From Rheinheimera oceanensis (GTDB taxonomy: Bacteria; Pseudomonadota; Gammaproteobacteria; Enterobacterales; Alteromonadaceae): DNA of 64,000 nt. Below, in pieces: positions 34,595 to 45,571 of the stretch. The notes beneath the pieces are model-generated. The model ran no database searches, was not told the origin of the DNA, and saw nothing but the letters and a program-made list of their open reading frames with translations. The DNA is taken from the NCBI RefSeq assembly GCF_018831085.1, contig NZ_JAGPNM010000007.1, forward strand, positions 184,514 through 248,513, read 5' to 3'. Each line of letters begins with the position of its first letter. Position 1 is the first letter of the stretch. Made by a program: the position numbers and the translations under genes.

Positions 34595-35289
34595 TGCAGC
34601 CGCTACAATATACGCTGGCAGTAACCTTGCCGGAAGATGAAACGCTCGACAGTTTTTATGCTGCCGGGCAAACCGCTGCGGTAGCGTTTTTAAAAAATTA
34701 TCTGCAAAAACCGGCCAATCAAAGTCCGGTTTATTTGTTTGGTGCCAGTGGCAGTGGTAAATCACATTTGTTATATGCTGCCTGCGTACAGGCACAAGAG
34801 CAGGGCCTGACCAGCCAATTATTGACGCTGGATGACTGGCAACTGTTAAGCCCACGTTTGCTCGATGATTTAGAGCAACTTGATCTGGTGTGTCTGGATA
34901 ATATTCAGGCTATTGCCGGTGAGTTAAGCTGGCAAACGGCAGTGTTCGATTTATACAACCGCATGGCAGAGCAGGGTAAAGCCCTGATTATTGTTGGCAA
35001 TGAAGCACCGCAACAACTTGGCCTGCAACTGGCCGATTTGGTTTCCAGGCTGCAGGCTTGTACCGGGTTTCAGCTGCGTTTGCTGACCGACGACGACAAG
35101 CATAAGTTGTTACAGCAAAAAGCCCGTCTGCGCGGCATGGAGCTGCCGGATGAGGTAGCGCGTTATTTATTAAACCATCAGGATCGTGACATCCGCGCTT
35201 TGGTGTCTACTCTGGATAAACTGGATAAAGCCACCATAGTGCATCAGCGTAAGCTGACCATTCCCTTTGTTAAAGAAATCCTCAGCTAA
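34594..35289 (+). CDS. hda: DnaA regulatory inactivator Hda
   Basis: A 231-residue AAA+ protein that, with the DNA-loaded beta clamp, stimulates DnaA-ATP hydrolysis to prevent re-initiation. QPLQYTL at residues 2-8 fits the N-terminal clamp-binding site. Walker A is GASGSGKSHLL (about residues 50-60), Walker B region LDLVCLDNIQAIAG (Asp-Asn instead of DnaA's Asp-Asp, as in Hda), sensor II RDIRALVSTLDKLD. No DNA-binding domain IV. The window also holds a DnaA-box cluster at about 54.27 kb. Confidence 0.93.
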   Translation: MQPLQYTLAVTLPEDETLDSFYAAGQTAAVAFLKNYLQKPANQSPVYLFGASGSGKSHLLYAACVQAQEQGLTSQLLTLDDWQLLSPRLLDDLEQLDLVCLDNIQAIAGELSWQTAVFDLYNRMAEQGKALIIVGNEAPQQLGLQLADLVSRLQACTGFQLRLLTDDDKHKLLQQKARLRGMELPDEVARYLLNHQDRDIRALVSTLDKLDKATIVHQRKLTIPFVKEILS

Positions 35290-35389
35290 TCAGTAATATT
35301 ATTTCAGCCTGCTTTTTAGAAAAAATGCCTTAACAGCCTGCGTTTAGCTGCAATTCTGGTGTATCATTGGCGGCTTTGACACGATTTAA

Positions 35390-36394
<1,005 letters not shown>

Positions 36395-36409
36395 GCGGAG
36401 TTAATTTAG

Positions 36410-38797
36410 ATGAAATTCAGTGAAGCCTGGTTACGCGAATGGGTAAATCCAGCCATTGACACCAACACCTTATCTGAACAGCTGTCTATGGCTGGCCTGG
36501 AAGTTGACGGCATTGAAACCGTAGCCGGCCAATTTCACGGCGTGATGGTGGGTGAAGTGGTTGAGTGCGGCCCGCATCCGGATGCCGACAAATTACAGGT
36601 AACCAAAGTGAATATTGGCAGCAGTGAGCTGCTGGATATTGTGTGTGGTGCAAAAAATTGCCGTAAAGGCTTAAAAGTGGCAGTGGCTACGGTAGGCGCC
36701 GTATTACCGGGCGACTTTACCATTAAAGCTGCTAAGTTACGCGGCCAGCCTTCAAATGGCATGTTGTGCTCATTATCTGAACTTGGTATGGCAGATGACT
36801 CAGATGGCATTATTGAACTGCCGCAGGATGCTCCGGTAGGCCAGGATATACGCCAGTATCTGCAACTGGACGACCGTATTATTGAAGTAGATTTAACACC
36901 AAATCGGGCTGATTGCTTAGGTATTAAAGGCCTGGCACGTGAAGTTGGCGTGTTAAATAAGCAAGCTGTAAGCGAGCCACAGATCACTCCGGTCGTTGCT
37001 GCAATCAGCGACAAAAAAGGCATTACGTTAAGTGCACCTGATGCCTGCCCGCGCTATCTGGGCCGTATTGTACGTAATGTAAATGTACAGGCACCAAGCC
37101 CGTTGTGGCTGACTGAAAAACTGCGTCGCTGTGGCGTGCGCAGCATTGATGCGGTGGTTGATATTACCAACTTCGTGTTACTGGAGCTGGGGCATCCGAT
37201 GCATGCCTTTGATCTGGCCTGTATCGACGGTGATATCAATGTGCGTTTGGCTGAAGAAGGTGAAAAGCTGGTATTGCTGGATGAAAGCGAAGTAACACTA
37301 AAAGCTAACACTCTGCTGATTGCCGATAACAGCAAAGCACTGGCCATGGCAGGCGTATTTGGTGGTTTGCACAGCGGTGTTACTACACAAACTAAAGATG
37401 TATTTTTAGAAAGCGCGTTTTTTGCCCCGCTGGCCATTGCCGGCAAAGCACGCCAGTATGGTTTACATACTGATGCATCGCACCGCTACGAGCGCGGTGT
37501 TGACCCGCAGCTACAGCATGTTGCAATGGAGCGCGCAACCGCTTTATTACTGCAAATTTGTGGTGGTGAAGCAGGGCCTGTTGTTGAGGCAGTGTCTGAA
37601 GCTCATTTACCCAAAGCGGCTGATATCAGCCTGACTGAAGCCAAGCTGGCGCGTATTTTGGGTATCAGTATTGCTAAAGCTGAGGTAACGGCAATTTTTA
37701 GCCGGTTGGGGCTGAATGTCAGTGAAACAGCCGAAGGCTGGCAGGTTAGCGTGCCGGGTTACCGTTTTGATATCAGCATTGCTGAAGATCTAATTGAAGA
37801 AGTTGCCCGGGTATACGGTTATAACAGTATTCCGAATGTTGCACCGCAGGCCGCACTGAAAATGCGCAACTTTAACGAGGCAGAACTGAATGTTCAGCGT
37901 CTGCGCACGGTGCTGGTAGACCGAGGGTATCAGGAAGCCATTACCTATAGCTTTGTTGACCCTAAAGTGCAGCAGCTGCTGTTCCCACAGCAAACGGCAC
38001 TGGTGCTGCCTAACCCTATTTCAGCCGACATGTCGGCTATGCGGTTAAATCTGTGGCCTGGCTTGTTGCAAACAGTGCAATATAACCAGAACCGCCAGCA
38101 AAGCCGTATTCGTTTATTTGAGTATGGTCTTAAGTTTATACCTGATGCTACAGCAGAAGGTGGTGTACGCCAGGAGGCGGTGATCGGCGGTGTTATTGTT
38201 GGCTCAATGCACAACGAGCACTGGAATATGGAAAACCGTGTTGCAGATTTCTATGATGTGAAAGGCGATGTCGAAGCGCTGTTAGCACAAACATCAGCAA
38301 GCGGGCAGTTCCGTTTTGTTACTGCAGAGCACAGTGCTTTGCATCCTGGTCAAACTGCCGCAATTTATCGCGGCGATGTATTAGCCGGCTATGTGGGCGC
38401 ACTGCACCCGGAAGCCGAGCGTAAACTTGGCATTAAAGGTAAAACCTATCTGTTTGAACTTAATGTGGTTGCGCTTGGTCTGCGTGATATAGTGCAGGCA
38501 CGTGAGCTGTCTAAATACCCTGCCAACCGGCGTGATTTAGCTGTGGTAGTAAAATCAGAGGTGCGTTTTGCTGATATAGCTGCTACTATAAAAAAAGTTG
38601 GCGGAAATCAATTAGTTGACCTAAAATTGTTTGACGTGTATACAGGACAGGGTGTGGCAGAGGGTTTTAAATCGCTTGCCATTGCACTGACCCTGCAGGA
38701 TATAGCGCGTACCCTGGAAGATAAAGATATCCAACAGTTGGTAAATCAAGTAGTTAACGCGCTTAGTGAAGAGTTCAACGCAACGTTGAGGGATTAA
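36410..38797 (+). CDS. pheT: Phenylalanine-tRNA ligase beta subunit
   Basis: 795 residues, equal to the E. coli protein. Domains in order: tRNA-binding EMAP-like domain ([19 protein letters not shown] near 48-66), B3/B4 editing domain, B5, the catalytic-like core ([14 protein letters not shown] near 462-475) and a C-terminal FDX-ACB anticodon-binding domain ([14 protein letters not shown] near 701-714). It starts 15 bp after pheS and ends 2 bp before ihfA. Confidence 0.96.
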   Translation: MKFSEAWLREWVNPAIDTNTLSEQLSMAGLEVDGIETVAGQFHGVMVGEVVECGPHPDADKLQVTKVNIGSSELLDIVCGAKNCRKGLKVAVATVGAVLPGDFTIKAAKLRGQPSNGMLCSLSELGMADDSDGIIELPQDAPVGQDIRQYLQLDDRIIEVDLTPNRADCLGIKGLAREVGVLNKQAVSEPQITPVVAAISDKKGITLSAPDACPRYLGRIVRNVNVQAPSPLWLTEKLRRCGVRSIDAVVDITNFVLLELGHPMHAFDLACIDGDINVRLAEEGEKLVLLDESEVTLKANTLLIADNSKALAMAGVFGGLHSGVTTQTKDVFLESAFFAPLAIAGKARQYGLHTDASHRYERGVDPQLQHVAMERATALLLQICGGEAGPVVEAVSEAHLPKAADISLTEAKLARILGISIAKAEVTAIFSRLGLNVSETAEGWQVSVPGYRFDISIAEDLIEEVARVYGYNSIPNVAPQAALKMRNFNEAELNVQRLRTVLVDRGYQEAITYSFVDPKVQQLLFPQQTALVLPNPISADMSAMRLNLWPGLLQTVQYNQNRQQSRIRLFEYGLKFIPDATAEGGVRQEAVIGGVIVGSMHNEHWNMENRVADFYDVKGDVEALLAQTSASGQFRFVTAEHSALHPGQTAAIYRGDVLAGYVGALHPEAERKLGIKGKTYLFELNVVALGLRDIVQARELSKYPANRRDLAVVVKSEVRFADIAATIKKVGGNQLVDLKLFDVYTGQGVAEGFKSLAIALTLQDIARTLEDKDIQQLVNQVVNALSEEFNATLRD

Positions 38798-38799
38798 GA

Positions 38800-39096
38800 A
38801 TGGCGCTTACCAAAGCCGATTTAGCAGAACGTCTGTTTACAAAATTTGGTGTTAGCAAACGCGATGCCAAATTAATAGTGGAAGCTTTTTTTGAAGAGAT
38901 CCGCGCAGCACTAGAGGCCGGTGATCAGGTAAAGTTATCTGGCTTTGGCAACTTTGACCTTAGGGTTAAAAATCAGCGCCCAGGCCGTAATCCAAAAACG
39001 GGTGAGGATATTCCTATTTCTGCCCGCTGTGTTGTGACTTTCCGGCCGGGACAAAAGTTAAAATCCCGTGTTGAGGTTGGTACCAGCAAAAAATAA
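38800..39096 (+). CDS. ihfA: Integration host factor alpha subunit
   Basis: A 98-residue DNA-bending protein of the HU/IHF family. [20 protein letters not shown] (about 47-66) forms the DNA-intercalating arm with its conserved proline, followed by [20 protein letters not shown]. It pairs with IhfB. The pheST-ihfA operon is the standard gammaproteobacterial arrangement. Confidence 0.96.
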   Translation: MALTKADLAERLFTKFGVSKRDAKLIVEAFFEEIRAALEAGDQVKLSGFGNFDLRVKNQRPGRNPKTGEDIPISARCVVTFRPGQKLKSRVEVGTSKK

Positions 39097-39119
39097 GCTA
39101 GTGTTATTCAGAATAACAA

Positions 39120-39158
39120 AGCGGCAAGTTGCGCAGGCAACTTGCCGTTTTTTTATGC
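39120..39158 (+). terminator. pheST-ihfA terminator
   Basis: GCGGCAAGTTGC-GCAG-GCAACTTGCCG followed by TTTTTTTAT, 25 bp after ihfA. Very strong. Confidence 0.93.
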
Positions 39159-39243
39159 ATTTAGCACTGCTCTGCAAAAAAATTCCGATCCAAACTGTTT
39201 CAACTGCTGTAAATAAAATGAGCTTATATACAACGGTAACATT

Positions 39244-40185
39244 ATGACAATAAAAGTAGGGATCAGCGCCTGCGTACTAGGCGAGAAAGTGCGTTACGAT
39301 GGCGGGCATAAAGCGTCGGCCTTTTGTTTGCAGCAACTGGCTCCCTGGGTTGAATATGTAGCGGTATGTCCGGAAATGGCCATTGGTATGAGCTCACCGC
39401 GACCGGCAATCAGGCTGCAGTTAGATGCCGGGCATGGTGTTCATCTGGTGCAAAGCAATAACAGCGCCATTGACCACACGGCAGCCATGCTGGATTTTAC
39501 TGCGAAAAAGCTGCCGCAGTTAGCTGATCTTAGCGGTTATATTGTCTGCGCTAAATCACCCAGCTGTGGTATGGAGCGGGTAAGGTTATTTGATGCCTCA
39601 GGCCAGCCGCTTGGTAAATTGGGGGTAGGTCTTTATACCCGCCAATTGATGCAGCACTACCCCTGGTTGCCGGTAGAAGAAGATGGCCGTTTATTTGATC
39701 CGGAGCTAAAAGAAAATTTTATCTGCCGGGTGTTTAGTTGCTACGACTATCAGCAGAGTATGCAGGATGGTTTTTCCGTCGGTAAGCTGGTGGCATTTCA
39801 CAGCCGTTATAAATTTCTGGTTATGGCGCACAGCCCGGTAGCATACCGTGAGCTCGGCCGGTTGGTAGCCAGGGCTAAACTGTTTTCAGCGCAGGAATTA
39901 CAGCAGCGTTATCTGCATGATTTAATGCAGGCGCTGAAGAATATCGCTACCCGTAAACAACACACCAATGTGCTGCAGCATTTACAGGGCTTTTTAAAAC
40001 ATGGTTTAACTTCTGCGGCAAAGCAGGAGCTGTCTGAGCTGATCCATCGCTACCGTCAGGGCTTTGTGCCGCTTATGGCTCCACTTACGCTGTTACAGCA
40101 CCATTTAAAGCAATACCCTAATGCTTATATCGGCGCCCAGCGGTATTTTTCACCTTATCCGGAAAATCTTGGGCTGAGGGCCTGA
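39244..40185 (+). CDS. DUF523-DUF1722 fusion protein (YbgA family)
   Basis: A 313-residue two-domain protein. The N-terminal DUF523 part has conserved cysteines: GISACVLGEKVRYDGGHK (about 5-22), VCPEMAIGM (about 44-52) and CAKSPSCGMERVRLF (about 101-115). The C-terminal DUF1722/YbgA part holds FHSRYKFLVMAHSP and helices around RKQHTNVLQHLQGFLK. YbgA-type genes are often next to photolyase genes, as here (2 bp to phrB). The cysteines suggest an iron-sulfur or zinc site, but no activity is proven. First gene of a long plus-strand cluster. Confidence 0.88.
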   Translation: MTIKVGISACVLGEKVRYDGGHKASAFCLQQLAPWVEYVAVCPEMAIGMSSPRPAIRLQLDAGHGVHLVQSNNSAIDHTAAMLDFTAKKLPQLADLSGYIVCAKSPSCGMERVRLFDASGQPLGKLGVGLYTRQLMQHYPWLPVEEDGRLFDPELKENFICRVFSCYDYQQSMQDGFSVGKLVAFHSRYKFLVMAHSPVAYRELGRLVARAKLFSAQELQQRYLHDLMQALKNIATRKQHTNVLQHLQGFLKHGLTSAAKQELSELIHRYRQGFVPLMAPLTLLQHHLKQYPNAYIGAQRYFSPYPENLGLRA

Positions 40186-40186
40186 T

Positions 40187-41608
40187 ATGCAGCAGCTGAA
40201 TGTGGTGTGGTTACGCAACGATTTACGTAGTTTTGATAATGCAGTATTAAGCAGTGCAACAGAAGATGCAGCCAGAACCGGAGCGGCTGTACTGGCTCTT
40301 TATATCGCTGCGCCAGACACCTGGCAGTTACATGATATGGCAGCCATTAAGCAGGATTTGCTTCGCCGGCGGGTTAAGCAACTACAACAAGAACTGGCAA
40401 CGCTTAATATCCCTTTGTTAGCCATAGAAGGCAGCAGTTACCAGCAAATTCCCGCAATTTTTACCCGGCTTGGCCAGCACTTTTTATTAAAAGTATTTGT
40501 GCAAAGTGAGTACGAGTTGCGCGAGCAGTTGCGTGATAACGCAGTGGAGCATGTTGTGCGGGAACTAAATGGCCAGTTTATCCGTTTTGATACGCAGTGC
40601 ATTATGCCTCCGGGCTCTGTGCGTACCCAGCAGGGGGATATCTATAAAGTGTTTACCCCGTTTAAACGCAGTTGGCTGGCGCAGTTAAAGCAGCAAGGTA
40701 TAAGCTGCTATGCCCGTCCCAATGCATTGGTGCAGACGGAACTGCAATTGCCTGATTTTCCGGCGTTAAAACCAGGCGATAACAGCTCTGCGGCCTGGCC
40801 GGTAGCAGAGCATGAGGTATTGCAGTTAATGCGGGCTTTTTGCCGTGAAAAAGTACACGACTACCAAAATGCCCGTGATTTTCCGGCCATAGAAGGTACA
40901 TCAAAGCTGTCGGCTTATCTGGCTATCGGCGTTGTTTCTGCAGCGCAGTGTATAGCACGTTTGCAACTGGAAGCTGCCGACAGCTGGCAGCAAGATAAAA
41001 GCGGTGCTGAAGTCTGGCTGTCTGAACTTATCTGGCGTGAGTTTTATAAACATATTTTGCTGGCTTACCCCGATTTAATAAAACATCAGCCATTTCAGGC
41101 TGAAACTGCCACTATTCGTTGGAGTAACCATCCTTCGCTGTTTAAAGCCTGGTGTGAGGGTATGACCGGGTATCCGATTGTTGATGCAGCGATGCGGCAG
41201 TTAAACCAAACCGGCTGGATGCATAACCGGCTGCGCATGATCACGGCCAGTTTTCTGGTTAAAGATTTGCACATCGACTGGCGTTGGGGTGAGCGTTACT
41301 TTATGTCAAAGCTGATTGATGGTGACTTTGCTGCCAATAATGGCGGCTGGCAGTGGGCCGCTTCTACCGGCACCGACGCAGCACCTTATTTCCGTATTTT
41401 TAATCCGGTCAGCCAGAGTGAAAAGTTTGATCCAAACGGTGATTTTATCCGTTTCTATGTGCCAGAGCTAAGTAGACTACAAGGTAAAGCGATACATTGG
41501 CCACATGGAGCAGGCATTGCTATCGGGTATCCTGCGCCGGTTGTTGATCACGCTGAAGCCCGTAAACATACATTAGCGCTTTTTGCAGAGGTAAAGAAAA
41601 CAGCATGA
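40187..41608 (+). CDS. phrB: Deoxyribodipyrimidine photolyase
   Basis: A 473-residue class I CPD photolyase that repairs UV pyrimidine dimers with blue light. The N-terminal alpha/beta antenna domain begins VVWLRNDLRSFDNAVLSSA; the FAD domain contains SAYLAIGVVSAAQC, ELIWREFYKHIL (about 280-291), GYPIVDAAMRQLNQTGWMHN (about 325-344) and DFAANNGGWQWAASTGTDA (about 381-399). It is translationally coupled on both sides: 2 bp after the YbgA-like gene and overlapping the next by 4 bp. Confidence 0.95.
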   Translation: MQQLNVVWLRNDLRSFDNAVLSSATEDAARTGAAVLALYIAAPDTWQLHDMAAIKQDLLRRRVKQLQQELATLNIPLLAIEGSSYQQIPAIFTRLGQHFLLKVFVQSEYELREQLRDNAVEHVVRELNGQFIRFDTQCIMPPGSVRTQQGDIYKVFTPFKRSWLAQLKQQGISCYARPNALVQTELQLPDFPALKPGDNSSAAWPVAEHEVLQLMRAFCREKVHDYQNARDFPAIEGTSKLSAYLAIGVVSAAQCIARLQLEAADSWQQDKSGAEVWLSELIWREFYKHILLAYPDLIKHQPFQAETATIRWSNHPSLFKAWCEGMTGYPIVDAAMRQLNQTGWMHNRLRMITASFLVKDLHIDWRWGERYFMSKLIDGDFAANNGGWQWAASTGTDAAPYFRIFNPVSQSEKFDPNGDFIRFYVPELSRLQGKAIHWPHGAGIAIGYPAPVVDHAEARKHTLALFAEVKKTA

Positions 41609-42048
41609 GTACTGCAGCAGCCCCACGCATTGAACAATTTCTGGCATTTTATAATGGCTTGTCCGGCCAGAATATGCAGACACTGCCACAGCTGTATCAT
41701 GCTGATGTCAGCTTTATTGATCCGGTACACGAGCTACATGGCCGCAACGCACTGACAGAATATTTTGCTCATGCGTATGCCCGTTTACAGTGCTGTGAGT
41801 TTACTGCTTTGCAGCAAATGGAGCAGGAAGACCAAGGGTTTATCAGCTGGTTGATGCAGTTTAGCCATCCGGCAATAGGTAAAGGTAAAACTATAGTAGT
41901 AAACGGTTGCAGCGTATTACGCTGGCAGGATGGTTTGATTATTTATCACCGTGATTACTATGACTTAAGTGAAATGGTGTACCAGCACTTACCGGTTATT
42001 GGCTGGTTAACCGATAAAGTAAAACAACGCATGGCCAACGGTCAGTAA
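41605..42048 (+). CDS. SnoaL/NTF2-like protein in the photolyase-lipid cluster
   Basis: A 147-residue single-domain protein: FLAFYNGLSGQNMQTLPQL, then YHADVSFIDPVHELHGRNAL, a pattern typical of NTF2-like/SnoaL polyketide-cyclase folds. GKTIVVNGCSVLRW and YHRDYYDL form the back strands. It overlaps phrB by 4 bp and is followed by the FAD oxidoreductase. Homologues keep the same place in comparable clusters of Vibrio, Shewanella and Pseudomonas as I recall them. A lipid-binding or auxiliary role is conceivable. Confidence 0.75.
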   Translation: MSTAAAPRIEQFLAFYNGLSGQNMQTLPQLYHADVSFIDPVHELHGRNALTEYFAHAYARLQCCEFTALQQMEQEDQGFISWLMQFSHPAIGKGKTIVVNGCSVLRWQDGLIIYHRDYYDLSEMVYQHLPVIGWLTDKVKQRMANGQ

Positions 42049-42083
42049 AGCAGCCAGAACATAGAGTGGTATAAAGGAGCAGT

Positions 42084-43340
42084 ATGCGTATAGCGGTAGT
42101 GGGTGGTGGTATTTCGGGCATGATGGCGTGGTATTTGTTGCAGCAAAAGCATGATGTAACGCTGCTTGAAGCGAACGATTACCTTGGTGGCCATACAGCA
42201 ACAACAGATGTTGAAGTTGCCGGCAAGTCGTACGCCATTGATACCGGCTTTATTGTGTTTAATAACTGGACTTATCCTATATTTAACCGCTTTATTGCAG
42301 AGCTTGGTGTTGCATTTAACCACACTACAATGAGCTTTTCAGTCAAAAACAGTGCACAAAACCTGGAGTATAACGGAAATACCCTTGCCAGTTTATTTGC
42401 TCAGCGCCGCAATATACTGCGGCCATCGTTCTGGTTAATGCTTAGCGACATTGTGCGTTTTAATAAACTGGGTAAACGCCTGCTGGCAGCTAATGACGCC
42501 GATCTGGATCTGGCCCTGGGGGATTTTTTACTAAAGCATAATTTTGGTAATGGCATTCGTGATAACTACCTAATGCCAATGGGTGCCGCAATCTGGTCGG
42601 CTGGCCTGGCAGATATGCCGGCATTTCCGGTACGTTTTTTTCTGCGCTTTTTTAATAATCATGGTCTGCTGAATATTACCGACAGGCCGCAGTGGTCAGT
42701 TATTAAAGGGGGTTCCAGAAGCTACGTGCAGGCTTTGTTAGCAAAACTGGGGCAGGATAAAGTAAAACTGCAGCAGCAGATTAGTGATATTTCGCGCAAT
42801 GAACATGGTGTCACATTAAGCTTTGCTGACGGACGCACCGAACAATATGACAAGTTGATTCTGGCCTGCCACAGCGACCAGGCGCTACGATTGCTTGGAG
42901 ATAATGCCACAGAGCAAGAGCGTGTAATATTAGGTGGTATTGCGTATCAGCAGAACGAGGTTGTGTTGCATACCGATACCCGTTTATTACCCAAACGCAA
43001 GCGGGCCTGGGCTGCCTGGAATTATAACCTGGATGCTAATACCAATGATCGCGCCACGCTTACGTATAACATGAACCTGCTGCAGGGTATCAGCGCCCCG
43101 GTCACATTTTGTGTCACGCTGAATAATACTCAGGCTATTGATCCGGCTAAAATTATCCGTGTTTTCCAGTACGACCATCCGGTATACAACCATTACACTC
43201 TGGCTGCACAGCAGCAACGGCATAAAATCAATGGTCATCATCATACCTATTACTGCGGTGCATACTGGCATAACGGTTTTCATGAGGACGGCGCCAGAAG
43301 CGCAGTAGAAGTTGCTGCGTTATTAGGAGTGGATTATTAA
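42084..43340 (+). CDS. FAD-dependent oxidoreductase (amine-oxidase/desaturase-like)
   Basis: A 418-residue flavoprotein with an N-terminal dinucleotide-binding motif (VVGGGISGMMAWYLL, about residues 5-19), then LLEANDYLGGHTATTDVE and IDTGFIVFNNWTYP. The C-terminus has HNGFHEDGARSAVEVA. It belongs to the amine oxidase/phytoene-desaturase superfamily, to the branch always next to DUF1365 and cyclopropane-synthase genes. The expected role is redox chemistry on fatty acyl chains, possibly desaturation, in a methylated or furan fatty acid route; inferred from context. Its stop overlaps the DUF1365 ATG by one base. Confidence 0.82.
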   Translation: MRIAVVGGGISGMMAWYLLQQKHDVTLLEANDYLGGHTATTDVEVAGKSYAIDTGFIVFNNWTYPIFNRFIAELGVAFNHTTMSFSVKNSAQNLEYNGNTLASLFAQRRNILRPSFWLMLSDIVRFNKLGKRLLAANDADLDLALGDFLLKHNFGNGIRDNYLMPMGAAIWSAGLADMPAFPVRFFLRFFNNHGLLNITDRPQWSVIKGGSRSYVQALLAKLGQDKVKLQQQISDISRNEHGVTLSFADGRTEQYDKLILACHSDQALRLLGDNATEQERVILGGIAYQQNEVVLHTDTRLLPKRKRAWAAWNYNLDANTNDRATLTYNMNLLQGISAPVTFCVTLNNTQAIDPAKIIRVFQYDHPVYNHYTLAAQQQRHKINGHHHTYYCGAYWHNGFHEDGARSAVEVAALLGVDY

Positions 43341-44104
43341 TGTACTCTGGTCATGCGGTATATCAGGGCGAGGTAGGGCATTTACGGCTGGCCCCGCGCG
43401 AACATGGTTTTAGTTACCCGCTGGCGCAATATTGGCTTGATTGCAGCAAGCTGGAGCAAACCGCACTGCAAGCCTGTGGCATTAAGTATGAACGCTTTGG
43501 CGCGCTGAGCTTTAGGCGCAAAGATTATCTGCCTGGCAGCGGCAGTGTATATAGCGCTGTGTGCCAAAAGGTTGCTGAGCTTGGCGGTACTCTTCCGGTG
43601 GCAAGGGTATTTATACTCACGCCGCTGGCCAACTGGGGCCTGTATTTCAGCCCGTTGACACTGTACTACTGCTATGACGAACAGGGGCGTTTTTGTTATT
43701 TACTGGCCGAAGTAAGCAACACACCCTGGAACGAGCGGCATTATTATTTACAGACCATACCGCTGCAAGCAACAGACACCGGTTTACATCATTTTGTGCA
43801 CGATAAAGCCTTTCATGTATCGCCATTTCATCCAATGAATATGCAATACCACTGGCAAATCAGCACTCCGGCTCAGAGTCTGCAGTGCAGTATTCGCAAT
43901 ACTGAGGCAGATAAACACATTTTCAGCGCCTGGATTAACTTAACGCGGTATGAGCTCAGTGCGTTATGGCGGCGAAAATGGCTGATCCGTCAGCCATGGC
44001 AAAACGTACAGATAGTACTGCGAATATACTGGCATGCTGTAAAGCTTTATTTTAAAGGGATCCCTGTGCATGCCCACCCCAAAACGAAGGATACCAATGC
44101 ATGA
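43340..44104 (+). CDS. DUF1365 protein
   Basis: 254 residues matching DUF1365: HLRLAPREHGFSYPLAQYWLD at the start (residues 14-34, here listed by its key parts LRLAPREH and FSYPLAQYW), LTPLANWGLYFSPLTLYYCYD in the middle, and a DKAFHVSPFHPMNMQYHW segment whose PFHPM core is the family signature. No catalytic function is established, but genetic association with the FAD protein and the methyltransferase is near universal. Overlaps its neighbours by one and four bases. Confidence 0.88.
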   Translation: MYSGHAVYQGEVGHLRLAPREHGFSYPLAQYWLDCSKLEQTALQACGIKYERFGALSFRRKDYLPGSGSVYSAVCQKVAELGGTLPVARVFILTPLANWGLYFSPLTLYYCYDEQGRFCYLLAEVSNTPWNERHYYLQTIPLQATDTGLHHFVHDKAFHVSPFHPMNMQYHWQISTPAQSLQCSIRNTEADKHIFSAWINLTRYELSALWRRKWLIRQPWQNVQIVLRIYWHAVKLYFKGIPVHAHPKTKDTNA

Positions 44105-45342
44105 CCATGAGCCTTACTGAAGTTTCAGTTTTTGACAATCTGAGCTGGTTTGACCGCTTATGCCGGAAATTTGCGCTGGATTTTATCAACCAGCTGAAAC
44201 ATGGCGATATTACCGTGGTAGAAGGTAATCAACGTCTGCGTTTTGGTGATGAGCACGCTGAATTAAAGGCTGTTATTACCGTCGTTGATCCCGGCTTTTA
44301 CCAGAAAATAGTCATGGCAGGTTCTGTAGGCGGAGGCGAAGCTTATATTTATGGCTGGTGGCGTTGCGACAACTTAACAGCACTGGTGCGTATTTTTGCT
44401 CTTAACCTGACTGCTCTGGACAAACTGGATTCGGCGATGACCCGTTTAGGGCGCCCGTTGCTAAAGCTACTGAATTGGCGCAACCGTAACTCGAAACAGC
44501 AAGCCAGAAAGAACATTGCAGCACACTATGATCTTGGCAACGATATGTACCGGCTGTTTTTAGACAGTAGCATGATGTATTCCAGCGCTGTTTATCCTGA
44601 TATGACAGCTGATCTGGCCCGGGCACAGCAGCATAAACTGCAGATAATTTGCGAAAAATTGCAGTTAAAACCCGAAGATCATTTGCTTGAAATTGGCACA
44701 GGTTGGGGCGGTATGGCGATATTTGCCGCTCAGCACTATGGCTGCAAAGTCACCACTACAACTATTTCACAGCAGCAGTATGACTACGCCAAGGCCCGTA
44801 TTGAAACGTTGGGGCTACAGCAGCAAATTACATTATTGCTGCATGATTACCGCGATCTGACAGGCCAATATGACAAATTAGTGTCGATAGAAATGATAGA
44901 AGCTGTCGGTGAAGACTATCTGGATACTTATTTTGAAAAATGCGCCAGTCTGCTAAAACCTGATGGTTTAATGGTATTGCAGGCTATTACTATCGTTGAC
45001 CAACGTTATAGCCAGTATGTGCGTGAGGTTGATTTTATTAAACGCTATGTATTTCCCGGTGGCTGTTTACCGTCAGTCAGTCGGATGACCGATGCCATTA
45101 GCCGTAAAACAGACTTTGCTTTGCGTCATTTGCAGGATATAGGTTTTGATTACGCCAGAACGCTAAGAGACTGGTGCGATAATTTTATGCATGCCCGCGA
45201 CAAGGTGCATCAGTTGGGGTATGACGATAACTTTGTCCGGCTATGGCACTTTTATCTTTGCTACTGTGAGGGCGGGTTTAGAGAGCGGGCAACCAGTGCG
45301 GTACATTTGGTGTTGTCTAAACCACAAAACCGCAGTGCTTAA
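44101..45342 (+). CDS. Cyclopropane-fatty-acyl-phospholipid synthase-family methyltransferase
   Basis: A 413-residue SAM-dependent enzyme acting on unsaturated acyl chains of membrane phospholipids. An N-terminal lipid-binding domain (GEAYIYGWW) is followed by HYDLGNDMYRLFLD (about 142-155), the SAM site LLEIGTGWGGMAIFA (about 196-210), SIEMIEAVG (about 262-270) and FIKRYVFPGGCLPS (about 310-323). The family includes Cfa and the methylases that start branched or furan fatty acid synthesis, and sequence alone does not separate them. Last of the coupled genes begun at 39244. Confidence 0.9.
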   Translation: MTMSLTEVSVFDNLSWFDRLCRKFALDFINQLKHGDITVVEGNQRLRFGDEHAELKAVITVVDPGFYQKIVMAGSVGGGEAYIYGWWRCDNLTALVRIFALNLTALDKLDSAMTRLGRPLLKLLNWRNRNSKQQARKNIAAHYDLGNDMYRLFLDSSMMYSSAVYPDMTADLARAQQHKLQIICEKLQLKPEDHLLEIGTGWGGMAIFAAQHYGCKVTTTTISQQQYDYAKARIETLGLQQQITLLLHDYRDLTGQYDKLVSIEMIEAVGEDYLDTYFEKCASLLKPDGLMVLQAITIVDQRYSQYVREVDFIKRYVFPGGCLPSVSRMTDAISRKTDFALRHLQDIGFDYARTLRDWCDNFMHARDKVHQLGYDDNFVRLWHFYLCYCEGGFRERATSAVHLVLSKPQNRSA

Positions 45343-45440
45343 CTGTTGATTAGTCGGCAAAAGTTGCAATGACGCCGGTAAAAGCTACTTACCTTTATTA
45401 AACCGCATTTAACCACTAAGCAAGGTTAACAAATAACACT

Positions 45441-45557
45441 ATGAAAAACAGAGTGTTATTTCTATTTTTATTTATGGTACATGCTTTGCTTTATTCAAGT
45501 GGCTACTGCAATACGCGGCTGGGTAATTCACACGTATTTGCAGTGTTTGGTAACTAA
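45441..45557 (+). CDS. Putative tiny exported/membrane peptide, 38 aa
   Basis: ATG at 45441 opens a 38-codon frame: MKNR, a hydrophobic run VLFLFLFMVHALLY, then SSGYCNTRLG and a short tail, ending at TAA 45555-45557. The shape is that of a signal peptide with a 15-residue remainder or a single-pass micropeptide. AAGG lies about 13 bases upstream, a weak ribosome-binding site. It sits 14 bp before the csbD start, in the gap after the lipid cluster. Too short for composition statistics to decide. Confidence 0.35.
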   Translation: MKNRVLFLFLFMVHALLYSSGYCNTRLGNSHVFAVFGN

Positions 45558-45571
45558 CAGTGGAGCAAATT

